A stretch of 64,000 bases of DNA from NCBI GenBank assembly GCA_963721105.1, contig CAVRHY010000007.1, positions 62,001 through 126,000 of the forward strand, written 5' to 3'. Below the pieces are notes generated by a model. That model did no database searches, was not told the origin of the DNA, and worked only from the letters and a program-made list of their open reading frames with translations. How positions within the stretch are numbered: position 1 is the first letter of the stretch; each line of letters begins with the position of its first letter. A program made the position numbers and the translations under genes. This DNA is from Thermohalobaculum sp963721105. Its GTDB lineage: Bacteria; Pseudomonadota; Alphaproteobacteria; Rhodobacterales; Rhodobacteraceae. This document shows positions 47,549-56,411 of this stretch, one piece after another.

Positions 47549-48406
47549 ATGAGCCACGAGCCGCGATCCACTGACGGAGAGGCCCTGCGCAGCGTCGTCC
47601 TGAAGCCGGGCGGCACTGACGGTCATCGCTGGGCGGACCTCTGGGAGCGGCGCGAGCTTTTTCTGATCCTGGCCTGGCGGGATGTGGCGGTCCAGTACAA
47701 GCAGACCGTGGTCGGCGTGCTCTGGGCGGTGCTCCGCCCTTTCCTGACCATGATGATCCTCGCCTTCGTCTTCGGGCGGATCGCCGGCCTGTCGTCGGGG
47801 GGAGCGGCGCCGTATCCGCTTTTCGTCCTTGCCGGCATCCTGCCGTGGTTCCTGATGTCGACGATCGTCGGCGATGCGTCGCGCAGCCTGGTCGACAACG
47901 CCGCCCTGGTCCAGAAGGTCTACTTCCCGCGGCTGATCATCCCTGCGGCGTCGTCGGGCGTGGCCCTGGTCGACTTCGCGATGAACCTCGTGTTTCTCGG
48001 GGGCGTGATGGCCTGGTACGGCTTCCTGCCCGGCTGGCAGGTCGTGCTGCTGCCGTTCGTCGTCGCGCTGGCGGTTGCCGCCGGGCTGGGGCCGGGGTTT
48101 CTGCTGGGCGCCCTCGGCGTCAGGTACCGCGATGTCCGCCACGTCATCCCTTTCGTCATTCAGATCGGCCTCTATCTCTCTCCCGTCGGGTTCCCGAGCG
48201 CGGTGGTCCCCGACGGCTGGCGCCTTGTCTATGCGCTCAACCCGGCGGTCGGGGTCATCGAGTCCTTCCGCTGGTGCATCCTGGGCGGCAGCAGCGAGAT
48301 CTATCTGCCCGGGCTAGGGGTCAGCATCGCCGTCATCCTCGTTATGCTGCGGGTCGGCACCACCTACTTCCTGAGGGCGGAGCGCACCTTCGCGGACGTG
48401 ATCTAG
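47549..48406 (+). CDS. Polysaccharide ABC exporter permease (Wzm/KpsM-like)
   Basis: A 285-residue ABC-2 permease with six membrane helices: WRDVAVQYKQTVVGVLWAVLRPFLTMMILAFVFG begins the conserved region, and YLSPVGFPSAVVPDGWRLVYALNPAVGVIESFRW ends it. These are marks of O-antigen/capsule exporters. ATG 47549 after AGGAG is preferred over the upstream in-frame ATG at 47474. Its stop shares a base with the GTG start of the ATPase gene, so the two are coupled. It would move an undecaprenyl-linked glycan to the periplasm. Confidence 0.92.
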   Translation: MSHEPRSTDGEALRSVVLKPGGTDGHRWADLWERRELFLILAWRDVAVQYKQTVVGVLWAVLRPFLTMMILAFVFGRIAGLSSGGAAPYPLFVLAGILPWFLMSTIVGDASRSLVDNAALVQKVYFPRLIIPAASSGVALVDFAMNLVFLGGVMAWYGFLPGWQVVLLPFVVALAVAAGLGPGFLLGALGVRYRDVRHVIPFVIQIGLYLSPVGFPSAVVPDGWRLVYALNPAVGVIESFRWCILGGSSEIYLPGLGVSIAVILVMLRVGTTYFLRAERTFADVI

Positions 48407-49665
48407 TGCCGGACGCCGTCATCCGGGCCGAGGGCCTCGGCAAGACGTACACGGTGCGCAGTGCCGGCGAGACCGAGAGCTATGCGACGATCAGGGACAC
48501 GCTCGCGCGCCGCGTGACAGGCTTCGTGCGATCCGCGCGGGATAGAGCTCTCGGCCGGCAAGGCGGCCGCGACCGTGCGGCTGACGCGTTCTGGGCGCTC
48601 CGCGACGTGACGTTCGAGGTGCATCCCGGCGAGATCGTCGGCGTGATCGGGCGGAACGGCGCCGGCAAGTCGACGCTGCTCAAGATCCTGTCGCGGATCA
48701 CCGAGCCCAGTGCCGGACAGGTCACCGTCCGCGGCCGGGTGTCGAGCCTTCTGGAGGTCGGGACGGGCTTCCATCCCGAACTGAGCGGGCGCGAGAACAT
48801 CTATCTGAACGGGTCGATCCTGGGCATGACCCGCGCCGAGATCGACCGCAGGTTCGACGAGATCGTCGAGTTCTCGCAGGTCGGACGGTTCATCGACACG
48901 CCGGTCAAGCGGTATTCCAGCGGCATGAGCATGCGGCTGGCGTTCGCGGTCGCCGCGCACCTGGAGCCCGAGCTGCTCATCGTCGACGAGGTGCTGGCGG
49001 TGGGCGATGCCGAGTTCCGGGCGAAGTGCCTCGGCAAGATGGCGGGCGTGGCGCGCGAGGGGCGTAGCGTCCTTTTCGTCAGCCATAACCTGGCGGCGGT
49101 CTCGAGGCTCTGTCCCAGGGCAATTTTGCTGGACCGGGGGCGGATCGTCGCGGATGGGCCCGCCGCGCGGACAATCGCGGACTATCTCCGGTCGAGCGAG
49201 GAAGAGAGCACCGTCAGCTTCGCCGTCGATCCGGGCCGACCAAGCATCTCGCGAGTCGGCATCGACCGCGCGGCGCTGGCTGCCCGCGACCTGATCGTCG
49301 ACATCGGCTTCGTCGCGCCGGTGCCGCTCAGGAACCCGGTCGGCGGCCTGGTTCTTCGAGCCGAGCAGGGCGAGGCGGTGTGGGGTTCCAACGCGAACTT
49401 CCATCGCGCGGTACACGCCGGGAAGCCGGTGACGAGCGGCGTGCTGCGGTGCGAGGCCAGGGCACTGCCCCTGGTACCCGGCGACTATACGGTCTCGGTC
49501 TGGCTCTCGGACTGGCATGACGATTTCGACCACAAGCTGGACATCCTGCGCGTCCGGCTGGGCGAGGAGAGCGACGGCGGCGTCGGCCGACCTGACTCCG
49601 GGGTGGGGCATCTCGACTGGCCCGCGGTCTGGCATACGCTCGAGGGACCGGACGACGGTCCCTGA
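48406..49665 (+). CDS. Polysaccharide ABC exporter ATPase (Wzt-like) with C-terminal cargo-type domain
   Basis: A 419-residue protein started by GTG 48406 on the last base of the permease stop. Residues 1-245 are an ABC ATPase: Walker A IGRNGAGKSTLLK, signature YSSGMSMRLAFAVA, Walker B LLIVDEVLAVGD and switch SHN. The remaining 170 residues (VGIDRAALAARDLIVDIGF, VRAEQGEAVWGSN-like and GDYTVSVWLSD) are beta-rich and resemble the carbohydrate-binding domain that lets Wzt recognise capped O-antigen chains. It thus fits an export system for a finished, end-modified polymer. Confidence 0.92.
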   Translation: MPDAVIRAEGLGKTYTVRSAGETESYATIRDTLARRVTGFVRSARDRALGRQGGRDRAADAFWALRDVTFEVHPGEIVGVIGRNGAGKSTLLKILSRITEPSAGQVTVRGRVSSLLEVGTGFHPELSGRENIYLNGSILGMTRAEIDRRFDEIVEFSQVGRFIDTPVKRYSSGMSMRLAFAVAAHLEPELLIVDEVLAVGDAEFRAKCLGKMAGVAREGRSVLFVSHNLAAVSRLCPRAILLDRGRIVADGPAARTIADYLRSSEEESTVSFAVDPGRPSISRVGIDRAALAARDLIVDIGFVAPVPLRNPVGGLVLRAEQGEAVWGSNANFHRAVHAGKPVTSGVLRCEARALPLVPGDYTVSVWLSDWHDDFDHKLDILRVRLGEESDGGVGRPDSGVGHLDWPAVWHTLEGPDDGP

Positions 49666-49813
49666 GCCCTCCCGGTGCCGACGACGTCCGGGGCAGGGGT
49701 CACCGTCCATCGTGCCAGGCAGGCGCGGGAACTGCGCAGGGCCGCCTGTTCCGGCCGGCGCCCATTCGGATGCACCTGCCGCAGCCGGACCGGCGCGGTC
49801 CGGGCGCAGGCGC

Positions 49814-50719
49814 TCACGACGGCCCGAAACGTCCGGCAGCCAGCGATCGGGCGATCCGTCGGCCGCCGCGCATCGCCCCGTGCAGCACGGGGTGGCGGTA
49901 GCGCCAGTGCGCCGCGCGCACGCGGCTGCGGATCGCCTCATGCCCGCCCAGCGCGGCAAGATAGCCGTCGAACCATTCGAGAAAGCGGCGCCTGTGGACG
50001 TGGTACGCGGCTCCGCGCAATTCCACGTCCATGCATGACCCGGGCCGCTGACGGTAGAGGTCCCACGAGGCGCTGCTGACATAGACGGGGGTTGCCAGGT
50101 AGAGCTTGGCGAGCAGGGCCTGGTCCTCGTAGGCCGTCGGGAACGCCTCCTCCCAGCCGCCGACGCGCTTCAGCATGTCCGAGCGGACCAGCAGGGTGTT
50201 CATCGACGGCGCCGCGCCTGTCCCAAGCGGGTACAGCAGGTCCAGCAGCCGGGGCGGTTCGTGTATGCGATCCGGCGGCGCGCCGACCGCGACCACCCGG
50301 TCGGCAGGCGCGCCGCCGCCGGCCCAGCTTTGCCAGTAGACGGACGCGCCGACCACGAGGCCGATATCGGGATTTGCCGCGACGATCCGCGCCTGGTCGG
50401 CCAGCTTGCCTGGCAACCAGACATCGTCGCCGTCGAGGCTGGCGATCCACCGTCCGCGAGCATGCGCGGCGCCGAGATTGCGCGAGGCGCTGATCCCGCG
50501 GTTCTCGTGACCCGGATGCTCGAGCACCCTGATGCGGGCGGGATCGCGGGCGGCATGGGCGCGAGCGACGCGGGGCCCCTGGTCCGTCGACCCGTCGTCG
50601 ACCAGGATCAGCTCCCAATCCGTGAAACTCTGCGCGAGCACGCTTTCGATAGCCTCTTCCAGGTAGTTGCCCACCTGGAAGAAGGGCGTCACGATGGATA
50701 TCAGCGGCGCAGGGTTCAC
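49814..50719 (-). CDS. Family 2 glycosyltransferase
   Basis: A 301-residue GT2 protein. It begins near GTG 50719 with LISIVTPFFQVGNYLEEAIESVLAQSFTDWELILVDDGSTDQGP, has ISASRNLGAAHARGRWIASLDGDDVWLPGKLADQ (DGDD metal motif) and PTAYEDQALLAKLYL on the acceptor side. Upstream in-frame sequence to 50962 is low-complexity and overlaps the deacetylase gene, so I do not include it. Last gene of the leftward half of the locus. Sugar specificity is unknown. Confidence 0.88.
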   Translation of the reverse strand: MNPAPLISIVTPFFQVGNYLEEAIESVLAQSFTDWELILVDDGSTDQGPRVARAHAARDPARIRVLEHPGHENRGISASRNLGAAHARGRWIASLDGDDVWLPGKLADQARIVAANPDIGLVVGASVYWQSWAGGGAPADRVVAVGAPPDRIHEPPRLLDLLYPLGTGAAPSMNTLLVRSDMLKRVGGWEEAFPTAYEDQALLAKLYLATPVYVSSASWDLYRQRPGSCMDVELRGAAYHVHRRRFLEWFDGYLAALGGHEAIRSRVRAAHWRYRHPVLHGAMRGGRRIARSLAAGRFGPS

Positions 50720-50801
50720 GGCAAGGCCGGGCGGCGTGCGTGGCGGCGACCGGCAGCAGATGTGGGAATCGGCACGGGCGCGGGCGGTCCCTCCATCGGC
50801 A

Positions 50802-51812
50802 TCATGCGGACCGCGACAGGTCGGGCCCGGCCGCCATCGCGCCGGCCAGCGCTGCCGCGCCGCGGGCCGGGGCGGCGATCCGGGGCAGGCCGAACGGGTC
50901 GGACGCCGGGCGTCCGCCGATCGGGCGGATGGAGCAGGCCCAGTCAAAACCGGCGCGTTCAACGCAGGCGCGGCTTGCCTCGTCTGCTTCGCCGAAGGGA
51001 TAGGCGAAGCCTGCGATCTCGCGGCCGATGATGCGCTGGAGTTCTGCCTTTCCCTGCTCGATCTCGTGCCGGCGGGCGTCGGCGCCGAGGGCCGGCAGGA
51101 CGGGATGGCTGACGGTGTGTGCGCCGATCGCGAAGGTGCCGCGGCTCGCCATGCCCCTCAGTTCCTCTCCCGTCATCGCCCGAGCGGCCGCTCCGCCGAT
51201 GGGCGGCGCCCCGTCGCGCAGTGCGCCGAGCGCCACCTCCCGGCCGGCCGGCGACAGGAGCCGCAGCGCCGTCCATAATTCCACGTAGGCCGCTTGCCGC
51301 GCCGAGCGGGGAGGCTGCCAGGTGCGCCAGCCACTCCTGTTATCCGCCGCTTCCTGCTCAGGCAGCTGAAGGTGATGCGTCCCGTCCCCCAAAGCGATAT
51401 GGCAGTCGAGCGGCTGCTCGCGGTCGAGCACCAGGGCGGCGAGCTCGTCCCACCAGAACGGCTCGGGCCGGCCGACCATGCCGCTGACGACGAAAAGCGT
51501 CGCCGGCAACCCGGCCGCGGCCAGGATCGGCTCGGCGTGCAGCAGGTTGTCGACGTAGCCGTCATCGAAGCTGATCGCGACCGCGTCGCGTGGCAGCCTG
51601 CCGCCGGCAAGCGCGTCTACAAACTCCGGCAGGGCGAGGACGCTGCGGCGGCGGGCGAGGAAGTCGACCTGCTGCCGGAAACGCTCGGTACCGATGGCCA
51701 GCCCCCACGGGTCGCTCTCGGTGTCGATCACGCGATGGTACATCAGGATCACCGGACGCGGGCGCAGGCGCAGTAGCCGGCGCGCCGCGGCCCTGACGGC
51801 GCGGAGGATCAT
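50802..51812 (-). CDS. Polysaccharide deacetylase (NodB-homology) family protein
   Basis: A 336-residue protein with the NodB fold. VILMYHRVIDTES opens the domain, and VAISFDDGYVDNLLHAEPIL provides the catalytic and metal Asp residues. AIGAHTVSHPVLPAL supplies the His-x3-His metal pair, and GREIAGFAYPFGEAD is the later Tyr/Pro motif. It would remove acetyl groups from amino sugars of the glycan, or hydrolyse it. No signal peptide is obvious; the N-terminal Arg-rich segment suggests cytosolic or membrane-edge location. Its start overlaps the stop of the upstream fusion gene by four bases. Confidence 0.9.
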   Translation of the reverse strand: MILRAVRAAARRLLRLRPRPVILMYHRVIDTESDPWGLAIGTERFRQQVDFLARRRSVLALPEFVDALAGGRLPRDAVAISFDDGYVDNLLHAEPILAAAGLPATLFVVSGMVGRPEPFWWDELAALVLDREQPLDCHIALGDGTHHLQLPEQEAADNRSGWRTWQPPRSARQAAYVELWTALRLLSPAGREVALGALRDGAPPIGGAAARAMTGEELRGMASRGTFAIGAHTVSHPVLPALGADARRHEIEQGKAELQRIIGREIAGFAYPFGEADEASRACVERAGFDWACSIRPIGGRPASDPFGLPRIAAPARGAAALAGAMAAGPDLSRSA

Positions 51813-53533
51813 CCGGGGCGCCTGAGCCTGAGCGTGATGATGACGGGGAAGGCCCCGTCGGTCGGGTCGAGCTGCGCGCGATCGAGATCCTGCTGTGCCA
51901 GCCCCTGCAGGAATGCCGTCGCGGCCAGCACGTTGCCGTGCGTCTCGATGCTGGTTTCCGCCTCGCCGCAGGCGCGCTCGCAGAGCCGTCGCACCGAGGC
52001 GGCGGTCAGCGACCAGTACCAGCTGTCGCGCCACTCGCCGCGATCGACCGGCGTGATGCCCGGCACCGTCAGGAGGAGGACGCCGCCTGGCTTCAGCGCG
52101 GCGTGCAGCTCCTCCAGCGCCGCCTGCATGTCGAAGATCAGGTGCAGCGTCTGCGTCAGGATTATGCAGTCGAACGCCGATGCGGGCAGGACGCCCCTCT
52201 GGCTGATATCGCCGACGATCGTCGCCTGCGCCTTGCCTGGATGGACGTGCAGCACGTCCTGCCGCTCGACGCGGTCGCCGCCGTACCGCCGCGAGTAGGT
52301 CGCCTCGCCGACCTCGAGCACGCGTCCGCGGACGTCCGCCCGGTGGCGCTCGAGGAAGCCCTCGATGTAGTAGCGGTCGATCGGGTCCCCCCGGTCGTAT
52401 CCGAAGTCGATGCTGACCGGCCGCGGTGCGGCACCGCCGCCCGCCTCCGAGGCCAGCATCGCACCCGGATGGTGGCTGGTCAGCCGGCGTCGCATCCACT
52501 GCTTCGCCGATACCGGCAGCACCTGCGACGCGAGCCCGCGCATAAATCGACGCATCACGTGGCCGCCGAACATGAGCCGATCCCTTGCCGCCGCGCGCCC
52601 GCACGGCCGCGTTTCGTTCCACAAACTGTACAGACGCACCATGCCCTGCAAGGTTTCTCTCGGCTTCCGGCGAGCCAGCGCCGCCGTTGCGAGAGCGCCC
52701 AGCCCGACCTGGATCCAGTAGGCGCGGAACAGCTCCCGCCCCTCCGACCACGCGCGCCGACGGGAGGTCTCGCCCGGTTCCGGGCGGTAGGCATCGTGAA
52801 CCGCGATGGAGACGCGAAGCATGTCCTCGGCGGCCAGCGACATGTTGCGCCCGTGGCGGCGACAGAGCGTCACCACCTCCGGGTGGGAGGCGACCGGGTG
52901 CTCGCTCGCGATCCGCAGGTAGATTTCGTAGTCCTCGACTTTCCGGAGCGTCCGGTCGAACCCGCCGACCGCCGCCAGCACCTCTCGACGGTAGAGCACA
53001 GTCGCGTGCATGCCGATCGCGTTGCCGAGCAGGATCGTCGCAACGGCATCCGCGCCGGCAGGACGGTAGTATACGTTCCCGAAAGCCCGCAGGTTCTCGT
53101 TGACCATCATGTAGGCGCCATAAACAAATGCGGCGTCAGGATTTTCGGCGAGGCAGGCCAAACCGGCAGACAGCGCGGATGGCAGCAGGATGTCATCGGC
53201 GTCCAGAAACAGGACGAGGTCGGCTGATGTCGCGAGAAGGCCGGTGTTGCGTGCCCCCGACAGGCCCTGGTTCTCCTGCCGGATCAGCCGCGCGCCGGGA
53301 AAGCGCGAGACGATGTCGCGGGGATCCTCGGCCGAACCGTCGTCGACGACGATCACCTCGTCGGGTGGCCGGACCTGCTCGAAGACGCTGCGCAGCGCAT
53401 CGGGCAGGAACCGCGAGTCGTTGTACGTCGTCACGATGACGGCCACCCGGTCCGACCGTGCCGGGGCAGACGAGCCTTTCGGCGCCCCGGCGCGGGCTCG
53501 GGCGCGCACCGCGTCCGGCGAATGCCGCGTCAC
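51809..53533 (-). CDS. Fusion protein: family 2 glycosyltransferase plus SAM methyltransferase
   Basis: A 574-residue two-domain protein. Residues 25-340 are a GT2 domain: VAVIVTTYNDSRFLPDALRSVFEQ, EVIVVDDGSAEDP, GARNTGLLATSADLVLFLDADDILLP and RKVEDYEIYLRIASEHP. Residues about 370-574 are a class I methyltransferase: GRVLEVGEATYSRRYG, DVLHVHPGKAQATIVGDISQ, FDCIILTQTLHLIFDMQAALEELHAALKPGGVLLLTVPG. It starts at GTG 53533, which overlaps the preceding stop. Joining sugar transfer and methylation in one chain suggests it adds and methylates a terminal sugar, which could be the cap read by the Wzt-like ATPase. Confidence 0.88.
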   Translation of the reverse strand: MTRHSPDAVRARARAGAPKGSSAPARSDRVAVIVTTYNDSRFLPDALRSVFEQVRPPDEVIVVDDGSAEDPRDIVSRFPGARLIRQENQGLSGARNTGLLATSADLVLFLDADDILLPSALSAGLACLAENPDAAFVYGAYMMVNENLRAFGNVYYRPAGADAVATILLGNAIGMHATVLYRREVLAAVGGFDRTLRKVEDYEIYLRIASEHPVASHPEVVTLCRRHGRNMSLAAEDMLRVSIAVHDAYRPEPGETSRRRAWSEGRELFRAYWIQVGLGALATAALARRKPRETLQGMVRLYSLWNETRPCGRAAARDRLMFGGHVMRRFMRGLASQVLPVSAKQWMRRRLTSHHPGAMLASEAGGGAAPRPVSIDFGYDRGDPIDRYYIEGFLERHRADVRGRVLEVGEATYSRRYGGDRVERQDVLHVHPGKAQATIVGDISQRGVLPASAFDCIILTQTLHLIFDMQAALEELHAALKPGGVLLLTVPGITPVDRGEWRDSWYWSLTAASVRRLCERACGEAETSIETHGNVLAATAFLQGLAQQDLDRAQLDPTDGAFPVIITLRLRRPG

Positions 53534-54819
53534 GGCCGGCGTGCCCTCGATGGCGCGGCGCCGGCCGACGCCAGCGGGTCATCCGTACATCCGCCGCCGG
53601 GCGTTCGCCCGGTGACCGTCGCGGCGCCGGCCAAAAGTGCCTGGCATTGGTCGCCTCGCTCGCTGAGACCGGAGTCAGGCGCTATGCCGACCGGCATGGG
53701 GCGAGAGGCGGCGCCGGGCGCCGCTCGCTGCAGGGCGACCTTCGCGCGCGTCCGCAGCCGACGCAGGCGGTGCCTGACCCCGTTCGGCAGCAGCGTCTCC
53801 GCAGCACCTCTGAGGAACTGAGTCAGCAGATGGCCGCCAAACCTGGCCTGGTCCCTCACCAGCCCGCGCCCGGCCGGACGGGTTTGCGTCCAGAGCGCGT
53901 ACAGGCGGCGGATTCCCGACCAGGTCTCTGCCGGGCTGCGGCCCGGCAGAGCATCCGTCGCGAGGCGTCTCAAGCCGGCCTTCGTGTAGTGGTTGCGAAA
54001 CTTGTCCCGCCCCTCCGCCCAGGCGCGCTGGCGGGCGCGATCATCCAGACCCGGCCGATGGGCGTCCTGCACTGCGACAGAGACGCGAAGCATGTCCTCG
54101 GCGTCCCGCGTCATGTTGTTCGCATGCCTGCGATAGAGCGCCACCACCTCCGGATAAGACGCGACCGCGTGGTCGCGGGCGATCCGAAGAAAGACATCAT
54201 AGTCCTCGATCTTGCGCAGCGAAGGGTCGAAGCCGCCGATCTTCTCGAGGATCTCCCGGCGGTAGAGAACCGTCGCGTGCATCCCGATCGTGTTCGCCAG
54301 CAGGATCGTGGCGAACGCGTCTCCTCCGCACGGCCGAAACCAGCCGACATGTCCGAAGGGTCGCAGGGTCTCGTCGCTGAAGACATACGAGCCATAGACG
54401 AATGCAGCGTCCGGATGTCCGGCCATGCAGGCGAGCCCAGCGGACAGGGCGCCGGGCAGCAGGACGTCATCGGCGTCCAGGAATGCGACGAAATCTACCG
54501 ATGTCGCCAGCAGCCCCGTGTTCCGTGCGACGGACTGCCCCTTGTTCTCCTGCCGGATCAGCCGGGCGCCGGGAAACTGCGAGACGATGTCGGCGGGGTT
54601 TTCGGTCGACCCGTCGTCGACGACGATCACCTCGTCGGGTGGCCGGTCCTGCGCGAACGCGCTCGTCAGCGCATCGGGCAGAAAACGCGCGTCGTTGAAG
54701 GTGGTGATGACGATGGCCACGGTGCTCGACGCCGCCAGCGATGCCGCCGGCGTCGGCGTCCTCGCGGCCGCATCGGGCCGCGTGGCCTCGTGATCTGCGC
54801 CGGGCGCTCGCCCCGTCAT
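53530..54819 (-). CDS. Family 2 glycosyltransferase, paralogue of the fusion gene without its methyltransferase
   Basis: A 429-residue protein from ATG 54819. Residues 30-350 align closely to the GT2 half of the downstream fusion: VAIVITTFNDARFLPDALTSAFAQDRPPDEVIVVDDGST, SVARNTGLLATSVDFVAFLDADDVLLPGALSAGLACMAG and RKIEDYDVFLRIARDHAVAS. The tail ends in a short, unstructured-looking region (about residues 370-429) instead of a methyltransferase. Tandem duplication with loss or gain of the second domain is likely. First gene of the leftward half; the decayed transposase lies upstream. Confidence 0.87.
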   Translation of the reverse strand: MTGRAPGADHEATRPDAAARTPTPAASLAASSTVAIVITTFNDARFLPDALTSAFAQDRPPDEVIVVDDGSTENPADIVSQFPGARLIRQENKGQSVARNTGLLATSVDFVAFLDADDVLLPGALSAGLACMAGHPDAAFVYGSYVFSDETLRPFGHVGWFRPCGGDAFATILLANTIGMHATVLYRREILEKIGGFDPSLRKIEDYDVFLRIARDHAVASYPEVVALYRRHANNMTRDAEDMLRVSVAVQDAHRPGLDDRARQRAWAEGRDKFRNHYTKAGLRRLATDALPGRSPAETWSGIRRLYALWTQTRPAGRGLVRDQARFGGHLLTQFLRGAAETLLPNGVRHRLRRLRTRAKVALQRAAPGAASRPMPVGIAPDSGLSERGDQCQALLAGAATVTGRTPGGGCTDDPLASAGAAPSRARRP

Positions 54820-55044
54820 CGCGACGGCTCCGACCGTCGCCGACACGGAATCCCGGCCCGGGCCGTCGAGGCCCAGGCGAACGCCGGCACATCGGCCGGG
54901 CGGCGACCGGAAGAGCGCCGCCGGCCGTTGGGCAACCTGCCACCCGATGCTGCCATGTCGTGACGCATTCAGCCCTGCCTTGCCCGACCATGCAGTCACA
55001 CCCGAGCAAGGCCCCTGAAGCACGGCGCGGTCCATGGTTCACCC

Positions 55045-55533
55045 TATCATATCGCCGGATAGCGGTCTGCACGCCGCGCCGCCGAAAGCGCCTTCCACGG
55101 CCTCCAGATAGGCCGGTGCGCGTCCGTGGTGATCTGCACCAGGTTCGCCAGCCGCGCCGCAAATCATCCATGAACTCGATTGCCGTGGCGCTCGACCGAT
55201 CCCCTACCTCGTAGGCCAGGATCATCTTGTTATCGCTGCACAGCGCAGTCCACGTCCACACGTCGCCGGCGCCGCTGGGTGCGGCCTTCGCGGTCGGGAC
55301 GTTCTTCGCCTTGGCGTAGCAGAACGACCAGATTCATCGCACTGCACCCAAGTAGCCTTCACGTCGCGCACCGTCTCGTCGTGATAGGCGGCGCAGGCTT
55401 CCCCTGCCTCGACCAACAGCTTCGTGACCGTGTTGATGCTGACGCCAACCGTCCGGCTGATCGACCGCATGGACGATCCCTCGACCAGCAGGCTCAGGAT
55501 CATGACACGCTTGTGCAGGGGCAATTTGTTCAT
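55045..55533 (-). pseudogene. Decayed IS1-type transposase fragment
   Basis: From ATG 55533 the frame encodes a typical helix-turn-helix N-terminus of an IS1-like transposase (NKLPLHKRVMILSLLVEGSSMRSI then SRTVGVSINTVTKLLVEAGE) up to VQCDE. It then shifts near 55325 into the frame with WSFCYAKAKNV and GDVWTWTALCSDNKMILAYEVGD, shifts again near FMDDLRR, and the similarity ends near 55045. The catalytic core is incomplete. No clear terminal inverted repeats or target duplications are seen. It marks a past insertion at the right edge of the polysaccharide locus. Confidence 0.8.
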
Positions 55534-55643
55534 GCCCCTACAATATGAACTTTTTTGCTTAGCGTCAAGCATAAGATTGGGGATTTACATTAGGAACCCC
55601 ACGTGCTATATGCGCGATTGCACGTGGGGCTCAGTTTGGATTG

Positions 55644-55716
55644 CGCGCCCGCCCGGACTTGAACCGGGAACCTGGGGGTACGAACCACACGCTCTATCCA
55701 GTTGAGCTACGGGCGC
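55644..55716 (-). tRNA. tRNA gene with Arg-type body and an unusual anticodon arm
   Basis: On the minus strand the acceptor arms are GCGCCCG (55716-55710) and CGGGCGC (55651-55645), with discriminator G and no encoded CCA. D-arm TAGCTCAACTGGATAGAGC (with A20) and T-arm CCCGGTTCAAGTCCGGG are normal, and the body resembles tRNA-Arg. The anticodon stem TGTGG/CCCCA has one T-C mismatch and encloses TTCGTAC, which by position reads CGT (Thr codon set), not an Arg anticodon. Either an indel or substitution has altered this arm, or the gene is an unusual or non-functional copy. Confidence 0.7.
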
Positions 55717-55742
55717 ATCGATGGGTGAGGGGTTGCCGCCCC

Positions 55743-56213
55743 TCACCCGAAGATGTCGTTTATCTTCTCATTGTGCACCTCCTCTCCGGTCTTCACCGGA
55801 TCGCTTTGGGGTTGATCCGAGGCCGATGACGCCCCGCTCTCAGGGGGAGCGCCATCGGCCTTTTCCTTGACCAGCGTCCAACCGGACCGGCCATGCGATT
55901 GGAAGTCAGGGGACTTCGACAACAGCGAACTCACGACGTTCTGGGGAACAGAGCCACCGACCTCAATGTTGTTAGCGGCCAGCATCTCCATTACGTCGCG
56001 TGTCGGAGTGGGCGCCGCCCTTCCACGAAGGTGCGCCCGTGCCGCCTCCAGAATAGCGGCGCTCGATCCAGAGGCGAACGGACGCCGGTGTGGCGATCGT
56101 GGGCCGGTGACGATCCGCCGCTGCCTTGCTCGGGGTCGCCGGGCGCTCGGACCTGGGCGACCTCGACGGCGTGGTGGCCGGGGCTTCCGACGTCGATCTC
56201 GCCCAACCGGCAC
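55743..56213 (-). CDS. Hypothetical protein with a winged-helix-like C-terminal domain
   Basis: Up to 156 residues. The second half (AILEAARAHLRGRAAPTPTRDVMEMLAANNIEVGG then PQNVVSSLLSKSPDFQSHGRSGWTLV) has the pattern of a HARE/HB1-type winged helix, often attached to restriction, modification or chromatin-like proteins. A charged, Ser-rich tail follows. The first 50 residues are Arg/Pro-rich and look non-coding, so the true start is probably internal or the N-terminus lies in another frame after an indel. Neighbours give no functional clue. Confidence 0.5.
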   Translation of the reverse strand: MPVGRDRRRKPRPPRRRGRPGPSARRPRARQRRIVTGPRSPHRRPFASGSSAAILEAARAHLRGRAAPTPTRDVMEMLAANNIEVGGSVPQNVVSSLLSKSPDFQSHGRSGWTLVKEKADGAPPESGASSASDQPQSDPVKTGEEVHNEKINDIFG

Positions 56214-56411
56214 ACATCATCGCGCCTGCAGTCCCGCCCCGAAGGGAAACAAAAAATTAACGATCATTGACTAAACATCCCCGCGATACGGCGCCCGCCG
56301 ACCCGAGCACGTCACCGTGGTGAGGGGAAAGTGGCAGCGCTGATCACTTCCAGTCCGATCATCGCGACAACTCGGTCCCGGGCGCCTCGAGCCAAGGCGA
56401 GGGAATGAGCG

